From the NCBI RefSeq assembly GCF_900143525.1, contig NZ_FREZ01000001.1, positions 692,445-756,444 on the forward strand: a stretch of DNA of 64,000 nt, in the 5' to 3' direction. The position numbers were made by a program, and so were the translations under genes. This DNA is from Ruegeria sp. Alg231-54. Its GTDB lineage: Bacteria; Pseudomonadota; Alphaproteobacteria; Rhodobacterales; Rhodobacteraceae. This document shows, piece by piece, positions 51,801-62,573 of this stretch. A model generated the notes under the pieces. It saw nothing but the letters and a program-made list of their open reading frames with translations. It did not search any database and was not told the DNA's origin. Within the stretch, counting starts at the first letter, position 1; every line of letters begins with the position of its first letter.

Positions 51801-52928
51801 TCACAGAACCTGATCCAGCACGCGCTTGAGCCGTTCGATGGTGCCGTCAACGTCATACAATTTGTCCAAACCGAACAGACCAAGGCGGAAGGTGCTGAAA
51901 CCTTCGGGTTCATCACATTGCAACGGCACACCTGCTGCGATCTGCATGCCCAAAGCGGCAAATTTCTTGCCATTCTGAACATCCGGGTCCGAGGTATAGC
52001 TGACCACGACACCCGGCGCGCCAAATCCGTCTGCCGCAACAGAGATAATACCGTATCCCTTCAAGAGCTCCCGCACTCCATTTCCCAGATTCCATTGAGC
52101 ATTTCGAAGAGTTTCCCAACCGCTTCGCTCGGTTTCGACCATCGTATCGCGGAACGCCTTCAACGCGTCCGTGGGCATGGTCGCGTGATACGCGTGCCCG
52201 CCATTTTCATAGGCCTGCATGATCTGCCGCCATTTCTTCAGATCAACGGCAAAGCTGTCAGACGTCGTCTCCTCCAACCGCGCTTCGGCACGCTCAGATA
52301 ACATGACAAGACCCGCACAGGGCGATGCGCTCCAGCCTTTCTGGGGGGCCGAGATCAGGACGTCTACGCCGGTGGCCTTCATGTCGACCCAGGCACAACC
52401 CGATGCGATGCAGTCCAGCACCATTAACGCCCCGACCTCATGCGCCGCCGCGGCCATGGCGGTCACGTAATCGTCGGGCAGAATGACACCGGCCGAGGTC
52501 TCTACATGTGGGGCAAATACAACATCCGGACGCTGTTCACGGATTGTTGAAACAACCTCGTCAATCGGTGCGGGGGCAAAGGGCGACGGGCTGGAATTGC
52601 CGGTTTCACGAGCTTTGAGAACCGTCGCTGACGCCGTCAGATCACCGGATTCGATGATCTGGCTCCAACGGTAGGAAAACCACCCATTCCGCACAACCAT
52701 TACACTGGCGTTGCGCGCAAATTGCCGGGCAACGGCCTCCATCCCATAGGTGCCACCACCAGGGATAATTGCCACGCCATCCGCGTTATATACATCCTTC
52801 AGCAAGCCCGAGATGTCGCGCATCACCTGCTGAAACTGAACCGACATGTGGTTCAGAGAACGATCCGTAAACACGACCGAGAACTCTTCGAGCCCAGAGG
52901 GATCGACGGTGTCCAATAGCGCTGGCAT
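51801..52928 (-). CDS. PLP-dependent class V aminotransferase (alanine/serine--glyoxylate-like)
   Basis: 375 residues from ATG 52928 (AAAGGA upstream). Class V fold: GGGTYGMEAVARQF near the start, VETSAGVILPDDYV, LDCIASGCAWVDM and the PLP lysine in SAPQKGWSASPCAG. It is nearest in style to alanine/serine-glyoxylate and 2-aminoethylphosphonate aminotransferases, but the lysine region does not match either closely, so the substrate is left open. The next gene across 194 bp is a divergent HutC-type regulator that probably controls it. Confidence 0.85.
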   Translation of the reverse strand: MPALLDTVDPSGLEEFSVVFTDRSLNHMSVQFQQVMRDISGLLKDVYNADGVAIIPGGGTYGMEAVARQFARNASVMVVRNGWFSYRWSQIIESGDLTASATVLKARETGNSSPSPFAPAPIDEVVSTIREQRPDVVFAPHVETSAGVILPDDYVTAMAAAAHEVGALMVLDCIASGCAWVDMKATGVDVLISAPQKGWSASPCAGLVMLSERAEARLEETTSDSFAVDLKKWRQIMQAYENGGHAYHATMPTDALKAFRDTMVETERSGWETLRNAQWNLGNGVRELLKGYGIISVAADGFGAPGVVVSYTSDPDVQNGKKFAALGMQIAAGVPLQCDEPEGFSTFRLGLFGLDKLYDVDGTIERLKRVLDQVL

Positions 52929-53122
52929 GGTTTGTCCTTTCAAATTGTCGTCAGCGGCCTCACGACCCGGGTTAATTTGCCGAGACCCGTACTGAACCCG
53001 AATATCTGGCCTAAGGGAACTAAAAACAAAACACTCAAATGATATTTTGTTGGTCGAATCTGGCAAGAAATGACGCCAATTAGTGTCAGCCGCCCTTTAC
53101 ACTCTGACGTGTTTCTGACCAG

Positions 53123-53860
53123 ATGCACTCACTTTGCAGAAGAAAGGTATTTCGACAGGTGAATGCGCATAAGCGGATCAGTTTTCAAGTTGTACGGGAC
53201 GAAGTCAAACGGCGGATCGAGAGCCGGATTTGGCCGCAGGGATCGCTTCTGCCAACCGAAACACAGCTTGCCGAGGAATTCAATTGCGCACGCGCGACAG
53301 TGAACCGTGCCCTGCGCGAGCTTTCTGATCAGGGATTTGTCGAGCGCAAACGCAAAAGCGGGACCCGGGTCAAAAAGGAACCCAGCAAGCATGCAAAGCT
53401 AGAATTTTCTTTGGCTCGTCAAACGGTTGAAAGCCAAAATGCAACCTATCGGTACTCGCTGGTTGAACGCAACGTGGTCGCAAGCCCCGGTTGGCTGGCT
53501 TCGCAGATCGGTGTATCCGCTGATATTCGCGTCCTGCAAGTCATCTGCATGCATTATGCCGACAACCGTCCCTTCCAGTTGGAAGAACGCTGGATCAACA
53601 TAGAAGCGGTGCCCGAAATCGAGCATGCCGATCTGAGCACCCACGGCCCACATGAATGGCTATTGAACGCCTCTCCGTTTACCGAGGCTGAGGTCTCCTT
53701 TTGCGCGATCTCCGCGGACGGACGATTGGCGGAATTCATGGGAACCACGCCTGGAACGTCGATGATCCAGCTAGAGCGCACGACCTGGAAGAACGGAAAT
53801 CCGATGGCATTTGCCCGGATGACGCACCATCCGGGATATTGCATCCGCACGCGGTACTGA
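53123..53860 (+). CDS. GntR/HutC-subfamily transcriptional regulator (UTRA domain)
   Basis: 245 residues from ATG 53123; a GTG at 53159 (233 residues) fits the usual HutC start and cannot be excluded, as neither has a strong ribosome site. Winged HTH: ISFQVVRDEVKRRIESRIWP, then LPTETQLAEEFNCARATVNR. The UTRA ligand domain (~95-240) includes FQLEERWINIEAVPE and the terminal MAFARMTHHPGYCIRTRY block seen in histidine-utilisation repressors. No hut genes are in the window, so the regulon is likelier the divergent aminotransferase. Confidence 0.87.
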   Translation: MHSLCRRKVFRQVNAHKRISFQVVRDEVKRRIESRIWPQGSLLPTETQLAEEFNCARATVNRALRELSDQGFVERKRKSGTRVKKEPSKHAKLEFSLARQTVESQNATYRYSLVERNVVASPGWLASQIGVSADIRVLQVICMHYADNRPFQLEERWINIEAVPEIEHADLSTHGPHEWLLNASPFTEAEVSFCAISADGRLAEFMGTTPGTSMIQLERTTWKNGNPMAFARMTHHPGYCIRTRY

Positions 53861-53866
53861 ACGGGC

Positions 53867-54325
53867 TTATCCGATCGGTCCCGGCAAACGTTCCTCGCTA
53901 AGTAGAACGTTGGCTTCGACATCTCCTGCGCCGGGCAAGGTCATGATCCGACGGCGCAGGACCCGCTCAAAATCCGACAGGTCGCGGGCAACCACCCGCA
54001 GGCGATAATCGTACAGACCCAGCACATGCTCAACTGTCTGAACTTCGGGGATCGCACTGACGGCACGCTCAAAATCTTCCAGACTGATTTGGCCCTTGCG
54101 CGCCAGTTTCACGCCAAGGAACACGGTCACGCCAAATCCCAACGCCTCGGCATTCAGGCGCAGCCGGCGACCTTTGATAACGCCCGAGGTTTCCAGCCGG
54201 CGGATGCGCCGCCATGTTGCCGGTTGTGACAGGCCAAGCTTACGCCCCAACGCCCCGGCGCTCTGGGAGGCGTCCTGAGCCAACGCACACAGTATCTTTC
54301 GGTCCAGCTCATCCAATTCGGTCAT
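53867..54325 (-). CDS. Lrp/AsnC-family regulator (second of a tandem pair)
   Basis: 152 residues: HTH LDELDRKILCALAQDASQSA with LGLSQPATWRRIRRLE, then the RAM domain with VEHVLGLYDYRLRVVARDL. The ATG overlaps the stop of the upstream Lrp gene by 4 bp, so the two proteins are translationally coupled and could form heteromers. They sit upstream of ilvC in the opposite direction. Confidence 0.88.
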   Translation of the reverse strand: MTELDELDRKILCALAQDASQSAGALGRKLGLSQPATWRRIRRLETSGVIKGRRLRLNAEALGFGVTVFLGVKLARKGQISLEDFERAVSAIPEVQTVEHVLGLYDYRLRVVARDLSDFERVLRRRIMTLPGAGDVEANVLLSEERLPGPIG

Positions 54326-54777
54326 ACCGGCAAGACCTCTTCGCTCTTGACCCTCGCGATATGCATCAGGGCCTCAATATCCGCGATATGCGGCAGGGTC
54401 AGAATGCGGTCACGGTAGAGTTGTTGATAGTGTGACATGTCTCTGGCAATCACGGACAGCCGCACATCCACCCTGCCCAGAAATGTTTGCAATTCGATCA
54501 CCTCGGGCACTTGCCGGGCGGCGGCAGTAAATTCGTCAAACGCGCGCGATTGCGTCTTGTCCAGCGTTACGCGCAGCGAAACCTCGACCGCATACCCAAG
54601 CGCCGCCCAATCGATCACGGCCTCCTGCCCCTGGATTATTCCGGTTGCCTGCATCTTTTCGACCCGGCGCCAGCAGACACCCTGGCTGATACGGCAACGC
54701 TCGGCCAGTTCCGCAGCAGTCAGGCTGGGATCGGCCTGAAAGTGGCGCAGGATTCGGCGGTCTATGTCATCAAGCAT
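54322..54777 (-). CDS. Lrp/AsnC-family regulator (first of a tandem pair)
   Basis: 151 residues: LDDIDRRILRHFQADPSLTA, CRISQGVCWRRVEKMQATG and a RAM domain with LQTFLGRVDVRLSVIARDM. It starts 132 bp from ilvC, divergently. Regulation of branched-chain amino-acid synthesis by one or both proteins is a reasonable inference from position. Confidence 0.88.
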   Translation of the reverse strand: MLDDIDRRILRHFQADPSLTAAELAERCRISQGVCWRRVEKMQATGIIQGQEAVIDWAALGYAVEVSLRVTLDKTQSRAFDEFTAAARQVPEVIELQTFLGRVDVRLSVIARDMSHYQQLYRDRILTLPHIADIEALMHIARVKSEEVLPV

Positions 54778-54891
54778 GAATTTTTCGCATTTCTGGTGTT
54801 ACACGAATTATTCTTCATCTTTTTCACAAATACTCAAGTGCAACCCTATCGCCAATACAACATCCGGCAGGTAAAACCCTCGGCAATCTAA

Positions 54892-55932
<1,041 letters not shown>

Positions 55933-55952
55933 TCCCACCAAGCGAATGCGAA

Positions 55953-55980
55953 GGGGCGGCCCATCAGGCCGCCCTTTTTT
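55953..55980 (+). terminator. Rho-independent terminator of ilvC
   Basis: GGGCGGCC and GGCCGCCC arms around a catca loop, followed by TTTTTT; about 20 bp after the stop. Confidence 0.9.
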
Positions 55981-56005
55981 GGCCAAGCCTCAAGGCGAAA
56001 CTAAG

Positions 56006-56908
56006 ATGGTCCAGCACCCCACATCCCGCGATTGGAGCGGTGTTATCACCCTCGGCCTGATCTGGGGCGGGACGTTCATGGTCGTTGCCATGGCACTGGA
56101 AGGGTACGGACCTATCACCGTCGCCACCGCGCGCACTACGTTGGGTGCCATGATGTTGCTGGGGTTGATGGCGGTCACAAACCGCAAGCTACCTTCCGGA
56201 TCCGCCGCCCTTTGGACCTCGGTCATTGTGATCGGTATCTTGTCGTCTGCCCTGCCCTTTGTTTTGCTAAGCTGGGGACAGCAATACGTGCCTTCGGCCT
56301 TTGCCGGCCTGTCGATGGCCGCGATTCCGCTGATGGTTCTGCCGCTGGCACATTTCTTTTCAGACGAGCCTTTGAACCTGAGAAAACTGGTGGGCGTGAC
56401 CCTTGGATTCAGCGGTGCGTTGGTGTTGATTGGCCCCGGTTTGGCGCAACTTGGCCACGGTTCAGAACCTCTGGCGCAGCTAGCATGCATCGGGGCCGCC
56501 TTGTGTTATTCCCTGGCGTCGATCTTCACCCGTCAATGTCCGCCCATTGATCCTGTGGTTCTGGCCGCCCTAACCCTGCTGGTCGGCGCAGTAATCCTGC
56601 TGCCGATCATGTTCGTGACTGAAGGCGTCCCGACATGGGAAGGTACCCGCCCAAGCATTGCCATCATCGTTTTGGGGTTGGTCCCTACGGCATTCGCAAC
56701 ACTGCTGCGCGTATCCGTCATTCGCAGCGCAGGATCGGTGTTCATGACACTCGTTAACTACCAAGTGCCAATCTGGTCGATGGTGTTCGGCGCATGGGTG
56801 CTGTCCGAGGCGTTGCCGCTGCGCTTTTTCGTGGCGCTGGCTATGATCCTGACCGGGCTGGCCATCAGTCAGTGGTTCAGCCTGCGAAAGATGCTAACCG
56901 GGCGCTAG
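56006..56908 (+). CDS. EamA/DMT-family permease
   Basis: 300 residues, ten hydrophobic segments in two repeats: [20 protein letters not shown] at the start and [20 protein letters not shown] in the second half. A metabolite exporter of unknown substrate. ATG 56006 (AAGG upstream) rather than the open frame through the ilvC terminator. Its end overlaps the end of convergent glmM by 4 bp. Confidence 0.85.
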   Translation: MVQHPTSRDWSGVITLGLIWGGTFMVVAMALEGYGPITVATARTTLGAMMLLGLMAVTNRKLPSGSAALWTSVIVIGILSSALPFVLLSWGQQYVPSAFAGLSMAAIPLMVLPLAHFFSDEPLNLRKLVGVTLGFSGALVLIGPGLAQLGHGSEPLAQLACIGAALCYSLASIFTRQCPPIDPVVLAALTLLVGAVILLPIMFVTEGVPTWEGTRPSIAIIVLGLVPTAFATLLRVSVIRSAGSVFMTLVNYQVPIWSMVFGAWVLSEALPLRFFVALAMILTGLAISQWFSLRKMLTGR

Positions 56909-58248
56909 CCTGTGACGGCCTCGACCTCGGCAACGATGCCGTCGACAACCTGGGTCAGCAGCGCGTCATCTTCACATTCCGCCATGACGCGGATCAGAGG
57001 TTCCGTACCCGACTTGCGGATCAGCAATCGCCCCTGCCCGTTCAGCCGCGCCTCGGCGTCAGAAATTGCAGCCTGCACGCTGGCGGCCTCAAGCGGGGCT
57101 TGTCCTTCGCCGTAGCGCACGTTCTTCAGCATTTGCGGTACGGTTTCGAACTGCACCGACAATTCCGATGCTTTGCGACCCGTATGAACCATCTCTGCCA
57201 GGAAATGGAGGCCCGCCATCAGGCCGTCGCCTGTGGTCGCGTAATCGCTCATGACGATATGTCCTGATTGTTCGCCGCCCAGATTGAACCCGCCTTCGCG
57301 CATCCGTTCAACGACATAGCGGTCCCCGACGCCGGTGCGTTCCAGACGCAAGCCATGGCTTTCAAGATGACGTTCCAGGCCAAGGTTCGACATAACCGTT
57401 GCAACCAGCGCGCCGCCTTTCAGGCGGTCTGCCTCAGCCCAACTGGTCGCCAAAAGCGCCATTAACTGGTCGCCGTCTGCGACTTGGCCATTCTCGTCGA
57501 TCACAACGACGCGATCGGCGTCACCGTCCAGACAAATCCCGACATCTGCACCATGGGCCACGACAGTTTCGGCAGCCATCTGCGGTTTGGTCGAGCCACA
57601 GTTGAGGTTGATATTCTTACCATTAGGCGTGATGCCGACCGGGATCACCTCGGCACCCAATTCCCACAAAACCTCGGGCGCCGTGCGGTGCGCGGCCCCA
57701 TTGGCGCAATCGACTACAACTTTTAGCCCGTCTAAACGCAAGTCACGCGACAGCGAAGATTTGACGCGCTCACCATATCGGAACCGCGCATCATCCACCC
57801 GTCTGGCACGGCCGATATTCCGTGCCTGCGCAGGTTTGACACCTTCTTCGATCAGCCTTTCAATCTCGAGTTCCGCCTGATCAGACAGCTTGTATCCGTC
57901 AGGACCAAAGAACTTGATACCGTTGTCCTCGGCCGGGTTATGGCTGGCCGAGATCATCACCCCAAGATCCGCGCGCATCGACCGTGTCATCAGACCGACA
58001 GCGGGCGTCGGAACCGGCCCAAGCAGCAACACGTTCATCCCGGTCGAAGTCAATCCGGCCGTGAGGGCGTTTTCCACCATATAGCCAGACAGGCGCGTAT
58101 CTTTACCGATCACAACGCGGTGGACGTCGGATTGGTCACGGCGGAAGTAACGGCCAGCGGCGGCCCCGATGCGCAATGCCATTTCGGCCGTGATTGGATG
58201 GGTATTGGCGGTCCCCCGCACCCCATCGGTTCCGAACAGCTTGCGCAT
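56905..58248 (-). CDS. glmM: Phosphoglucosamine mutase
   Basis: 447 residues. It converts glucosamine-6-phosphate to glucosamine-1-phosphate for UDP-GlcNAc. Starts with [11 protein letters not shown]; active serine in [18 protein letters not shown]; metal loop DGDADR; sugar-binding GEQSGHIV; phosphate loop [13 protein letters not shown]. Third gene of the run folB-folP-glmM on the minus strand, 34 bp after folP. Confidence 0.97.
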   Translation of the reverse strand: MRKLFGTDGVRGTANTHPITAEMALRIGAAAGRYFRRDQSDVHRVVIGKDTRLSGYMVENALTAGLTSTGMNVLLLGPVPTPAVGLMTRSMRADLGVMISASHNPAEDNGIKFFGPDGYKLSDQAELEIERLIEEGVKPAQARNIGRARRVDDARFRYGERVKSSLSRDLRLDGLKVVVDCANGAAHRTAPEVLWELGAEVIPVGITPNGKNINLNCGSTKPQMAAETVVAHGADVGICLDGDADRVVVIDENGQVADGDQLMALLATSWAEADRLKGGALVATVMSNLGLERHLESHGLRLERTGVGDRYVVERMREGGFNLGGEQSGHIVMSDYATTGDGLMAGLHFLAEMVHTGRKASELSVQFETVPQMLKNVRYGEGQAPLEAASVQAAISDAEARLNGQGRLLIRKSGTEPLIRVMAECEDDALLTQVVDGIVAEVEAVTG

Positions 58249-58282
58249 AATGTCACTCCGTCATTTCTTGCCTGCCTCCGCC

Positions 58283-59281
58283 TTACCGGACGGCGGCCCA
58301 AAGGCGCAAGGCCTGAGCGGTTTCTGCAACATCGTGCACACGCAGAATCTGAACGCCTTGTGACAATCCAGCCAGCCCGACGGCGATTGATCCCGGCGCG
58401 CGGGCGTCCTTGCGCGGCTCTTTGCCAATTTGCCCGATCATACCTTTTCGGGACACGCCCAACAGGATCGGGCAACCCAAACCGTGAAACAGACTGATCC
58501 CCTTCAACAAGGCCAAGTTGTGCGCCTCGGTCTTGCCAAACCCTATGCCCGGATCAACAATAATCTGATCCCGATCTAACCCGAGATATTCGAGACGATC
58601 CACCTGACCCTCAAGGAAATCGTAGACATCCAGCAGAACGTCGTCATAGGTCGGGTTGTCCTGCATCGTGCCCGGGTCGCCCTGCATGTGCATCACACAA
58701 ACCGGGGCACCAACTTTTACACAAAACGGTGCCACCTGTGGATCAAAGGTAAAGCCGGTTACGTCGTTGATCAGCCCTGCTCCGGCCTCCCACGCTGCTT
58801 TGGCGACGGCGGATTTGCGCGTATCGATGGATATTAACGCATCAGTGCGGGATTTGATGGCTTCGATCAGGGGGCGGGTCCGGGCGATCTCTTCATCTTC
58901 GGGCACGAAGGTTGCTCCGGGTCGCGTCGATTCGCCGCCAATATCCAGAATGGTTGCATCTTGTGACACCATCTGTTCAGCCGCAGATTGGGCCGCGCTG
59001 ACCGAATTGTGCACACCGCCATCCGAGAAACTGTCTGGGGTCGCATTCAGAATGCCCATAATGTGCGGACGATCCATGGCAAGGCCCGCAACATCGGTAC
59101 GCGGACGCGTCAGACGGTCCAGCGCATCGTCTGGCACATCCTGCACAGCAATGACCCTTGGGGGCTCTTCACGGCTTAACCGTTCGACATGGGTAAACCA
59201 CAGCGGTTGGCCCGCAATTTGGACAGCCCCCGACGGACGGTTCGGACCATGCTGAACCAAAGGTCGAAAATACGCGGTCAC
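58283..59281 (-). CDS. folP: Dihydropteroate synthase
   Basis: 332 residues; the N-terminal ~60 residues form an extension before the TIM barrel. It condenses hydroxymethyldihydropterin diphosphate with p-aminobenzoate; target of sulfonamides. Motifs: GILNATPDSFSDGG, DIGGESTRPGA, DPGIGFGKTEAHNL, LGVSRKGMIG. The ATG overlaps the folB stop by 4 bp, giving coupled translation. Confidence 0.95.
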   Translation of the reverse strand: MTAYFRPLVQHGPNRPSGAVQIAGQPLWFTHVERLSREEPPRVIAVQDVPDDALDRLTRPRTDVAGLAMDRPHIMGILNATPDSFSDGGVHNSVSAAQSAAEQMVSQDATILDIGGESTRPGATFVPEDEEIARTRPLIEAIKSRTDALISIDTRKSAVAKAAWEAGAGLINDVTGFTFDPQVAPFCVKVGAPVCVMHMQGDPGTMQDNPTYDDVLLDVYDFLEGQVDRLEYLGLDRDQIIVDPGIGFGKTEAHNLALLKGISLFHGLGCPILLGVSRKGMIGQIGKEPRKDARAPGSIAVGLAGLSQGVQILRVHDVAETAQALRLWAAVR

Positions 59282-60198
59282 AGTTGCGCCTGGTCCACCG
59301 AGATCGCACGCAACGGGGTTTCCGGGGCGTCGGGCAGCGCGCCGCCGATCACCATCATCTCGCTCGCCTCAAAAGTGGCAGCAAACCATGCGGCCAGCGC
59401 GACAGCATCCGAAGGTGCCGCCGATTGGCCGTCAACAGCATCCAGTACAATTTTTGAGGGTGCCCAGACGCAAATCTGGCCATTCTTCATGGCCCAATCC
59501 AGCTCGGTCCGCGTTGAAACGACAACGCAGCGGTGATCGCGGGCAGCCAAAACCCAAGCGTTCTGTTCAATCGACAACAGATCAATTCGGCGTTGGGTCA
59601 TCGCGTGGCCAGTCTGTGAAACAGGCATATCCGCCGCGCCGACACATAGGATCAACGGGCGTTCACGATTTTCCAGCTGATCGATCCACCCGGTCAGATT
59701 TGACGATGCGATGGCCTCGTTCGACAGGAAAGCCAGTCGGGGATGCGGGCGCTCTTCCTCGACGACATCGTGGTGAGTCTTGTCTTTTCCGCGCACAATC
59801 TCAACACCCAAGGCGCCGGGACCGCGATCAAGTTTTTCTATTCTGACAAAAGCTCTTACGGCCTGCGGTTCAAGTAAAATTCGCTCGGCCACCCGGTCTG
59901 CTAAAGTCTCAAGCAGGTTAAGACGTTCCGCCGCAAGCTCATACGCGATCGCCTCAGTCACCCGGTCGTAGGACAGGATGCGATCCACGTCATCGTCGAT
60001 GGGATCGGTCAGCGGGCGAACCTCGACCACGATGTTAAAACAGATACGCTGGGTCGTTCCACGCTCGGCCTGAAACGCGCCGATTTCAACCTCGACGATA
60101 TGGTCACGCAGAGAAATACGATCCAACGGCCCCCGGGCAGCGGTCGCTTCGGACCGCTCGGACGGGTGCGCAAAGGCAAGACGGATTTCAGAGCTCAT
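59278..60198 (-). CDS. folB: Dihydroneopterin aldolase fused to an amino-acid-kinase-like domain
   Basis: 306 residues, more than twice the usual FolB length. Residues ~24-140 are the aldolase/tunnelling-fold domain (RISLRDHIVEVEIGAFQAER, ILSYDRVTEAI, LLETLADRVAERIL, RIEKLDRGPGALGVEIVRG). Residues ~150-306 form a second domain; VWAPSKIVLDAV followed by SDAVALAAWFAATFEASEMMVIGG looks like the C-terminal part of amino-acid-kinase-fold proteins such as MfnE. That relation is a pattern judgement. Overlaps folP by 4 bp. Confidence 0.88.
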   Translation of the reverse strand: MSSEIRLAFAHPSERSEATAARGPLDRISLRDHIVEVEIGAFQAERGTTQRICFNIVVEVRPLTDPIDDDVDRILSYDRVTEAIAYELAAERLNLLETLADRVAERILLEPQAVRAFVRIEKLDRGPGALGVEIVRGKDKTHHDVVEEERPHPRLAFLSNEAIASSNLTGWIDQLENRERPLILCVGAADMPVSQTGHAMTQRRIDLLSIEQNAWVLAARDHRCVVVSTRTELDWAMKNGQICVWAPSKIVLDAVDGQSAAPSDAVALAAWFAATFEASEMMVIGGALPDAPETPLRAISVDQAQL

Positions 60199-60301
60199 AC
60201 AGGCGGACCTTTTCGGGCTTTGTGGACGTATTTGCCCAAAATAAACGATGCGCGGGCGTATAACACCGCAACATGCGTCTTTCCAGCCATCGAATGCGGC
60301 G

Positions 60302-61672
60302 TCAGGTTACGCGGAACCAGCTCATCATACCCGAAGCAGCGTGTCCCAGCATATGGCAATGCAGCAGCCAGTCTCCCGGATTGTCCGCGACCAACGCGAT
60401 CTGACGGGTCTGGCCCCGGTCCACCAGTACAGTGTCGCGCCAAGGCCCCAAACTGCCATCCGGCAGGATGAGCCGGAAGTGGTGACCATGCAGGTGCATG
60501 GCATGAGGGAAAACGGTTTCGTTCACAAACTCGATCCGGTGCACCTGACCCAGACGCGCATCCAGAAACGGGTCCTTGGGTCGCTCCGCGTATCCGTTCA
60601 ACGCCCAGAACCGGCCCAATTGAGCCAGCTCACGGCCTGTCAGGTCCTGATCACCAAGCTTGGCCCCTTCCAGCCATCGCATCGCGCCGCCCTGCAGGGA
60701 CATGCGATGCAGCGGTGCCTGATCATACTGAAATTCAGGCATATTGTTCGCAGGCAATGGTTCAATACCCTGCCTTTGCGATGTGGACGCTTCGGAAACT
60801 TGAAAGCGTACCAAGCCATAGCCGCCATCCCGCTCGATACTTGCGAGACCCGCGACATCTCCGGACGCGGACGTCACATCCACGACAAGGTCTGCCCGTT
60901 GTGCGGGCGCAAGTGGGAATCTCTCCTCTACAGGCAATGGAACTGCCAGAGGCATGCCATCCAGCGCCACGATCCAACCTGCCAGCCCGTCCAACGCCAA
61001 ATCAAATATCCGAGCGTTCGATGCATTGATCAGACGCAATCGCAATCGTTCCCCCGATCCAACAGGATAAGCCGGATCAAAGCCGCCGTTGACGGACACC
61101 AGATTACCCAGCCGCCCCGCATGGCTAAGGTCGTGTCCATTGTCAAAATCGTCCGCGATATGCGCGGTTTCAGGGTCTAGCCGCCAATCGTCCAGCATCA
61201 GCGTCAGATCCTGATCAACATCCGGCGGGCTAGATTCTTCAACGATCAGGGGTCCATAGAGACCTCGGGCGACTTGTTCGGTAGACCGGTTATGCGAGTG
61301 ATACCAATAAGTTCCTGCATCGGGCGCAACAAAGTCATAGTCGAAGGATTGACCCGTCTCGACAGCGTCCTGCGTCAATCCGGGCACGCCATCCATTGCG
61401 TTGTCGATCCGGATCCCGTGCCAATGCACTGCCGTCGGTTGAGACAGGTTGTTTATCAGCTTGCGGCTAACGCGTCCCCCCTGAGGCAACCGGATGTCGA
61501 CACCGGGAACGCGACCGCCATAGGTCCAAACCGGCGTAGCTGGATATCCGTCAGGCGCAATCTGTTGCACCGCTTCTTGCGCGACCAGATCAGAGCTGAC
61601 CGCATGCGCTACCTTTGGCAGCAGGGCAAGCGCGGTCGAAGTTTGCAGAAACCGTCTGCGGGACAACATCAT
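60302..61672 (-). CDS. Multicopper oxidase, Tat-exported
   Basis: 456 residues. The N-terminus SRRRFLQTSTALALLP is a Tat signal, so the folded copper enzyme is sent to the periplasm. Copper motifs: HWHGIRIDN, YWYHSHNRS, HAMHLHGHHFRL and HCHMLGHAASGMM, the last carrying the HCH of types 1 and 3 copper. It oxidises Cu(I), phenolics or similar reductants with O2; substrate not assignable. Confidence 0.93.
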   Translation of the reverse strand: MMLSRRRFLQTSTALALLPKVAHAVSSDLVAQEAVQQIAPDGYPATPVWTYGGRVPGVDIRLPQGGRVSRKLINNLSQPTAVHWHGIRIDNAMDGVPGLTQDAVETGQSFDYDFVAPDAGTYWYHSHNRSTEQVARGLYGPLIVEESSPPDVDQDLTLMLDDWRLDPETAHIADDFDNGHDLSHAGRLGNLVSVNGGFDPAYPVGSGERLRLRLINASNARIFDLALDGLAGWIVALDGMPLAVPLPVEERFPLAPAQRADLVVDVTSASGDVAGLASIERDGGYGLVRFQVSEASTSQRQGIEPLPANNMPEFQYDQAPLHRMSLQGGAMRWLEGAKLGDQDLTGRELAQLGRFWALNGYAERPKDPFLDARLGQVHRIEFVNETVFPHAMHLHGHHFRLILPDGSLGPWRDTVLVDRGQTRQIALVADNPGDWLLHCHMLGHAASGMMSWFRVT

Positions 61673-61745
61673 GGCGGACCTCCTGGCCCGCTACATAAGG
61701 CAGAAAACGCCCCGCGCCATCAAGGTTCCAGCGCGGGCGCGTCAA

Positions 61746-62387
61746 TCAGTTGCTCGCGGTCCGATAGTTGTGGCGGTAGAAAATGTGAACGCCGATCCGG
61801 GCCGTTTCTTTGTAGACGCGCGACCATGACGGGCGCACCGCCTTGGTGTGGTAATGGGTCGCCCCTTCGGTCAGCCCGACGCCAACGCCGTCCATTGCCG
61901 CGCGGGCAACCTTAGACACACGCTCATAGGCTCTTTTCTCGCGGATAACTTCTTTCTGACCATCGCAGGTGTAGGTGAACTGGCATTGGTACTTCTTACC
62001 GGTTCCCTGCTTGATCACCCCGCACAGCGAACTTGGAAAGCGGCTACTTTTGACCCGATTCAGGATCACCTCGGCCACGGCAAACTGACCGCGAACGCTT
62101 TCGCCGCGCGCTTCAAAGTAAAGCGCCTCAGCCAGACATTTGAAATTCTCGTCACCAGCGGCAGTCGGCAGTTGATCCAGCCAATCCTTGGAATAGGACA
62201 CCTGTTGCAGCACAGGTTCTTTACGTGGCTTGAACAGGCCCAAGTAGTCGCGAAACTTTTGCCCGGGCAATTCGCTCCGGGTTACCAGTTCGCGTTTGGC
62301 AGATTCGGTGGCTTCCCTCTCGGCGACGGAAACACTCGGCAGCACGGTTGCTGCCAATGTGGCAACAGCCAATATGTATCGTAGCAT
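61746..62387 (-). CDS. SleB-type cell-wall hydrolase
   Basis: 213 residues from ATG 62387, giving a clean Sec signal peptide (~1-25). The Hydrolase_2/SleB domain follows: CLAEALYFEARGES with the catalytic glutamate, QFAVAEVILNRV, and GATHYHTKAVRPSW near the end, with a typical C-terminal HxFYR. It cleaves peptidoglycan glycan strands, probably in wall remodelling. GAGG lies upstream of the start. Confidence 0.9.
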   Translation of the reverse strand: MLRYILAVATLAATVLPSVSVAEREATESAKRELVTRSELPGQKFRDYLGLFKPRKEPVLQQVSYSKDWLDQLPTAAGDENFKCLAEALYFEARGESVRGQFAVAEVILNRVKSSRFPSSLCGVIKQGTGKKYQCQFTYTCDGQKEVIREKRAYERVSKVARAAMDGVGVGLTEGATHYHTKAVRPSWSRVYKETARIGVHIFYRHNYRTASN

Positions 62388-62573
62388 CAGATAACCTCGC
62401 ACAGGCACAATTAGCGCCAGACCCTCCCCCGGCGGGCGCGATGAGGCTCATACCGAATTCAAACGGCGACGTCCAGTTCTGACGGAAAAGCAAGTGGAAA
62501 ATCGCCGTTTCGTCAACAATATTTGACGACGGCGCTTTCTGTTACCTACTAATTCTAGAGTGCCGCCCTTCTG

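Noticed and set aside
56905-56908. 4-bp overlap of convergent EamA and glmM stops as a special feature
   Set aside because: Short convergent overlaps are common in compact genomes; cobS and the channel gene show the same.
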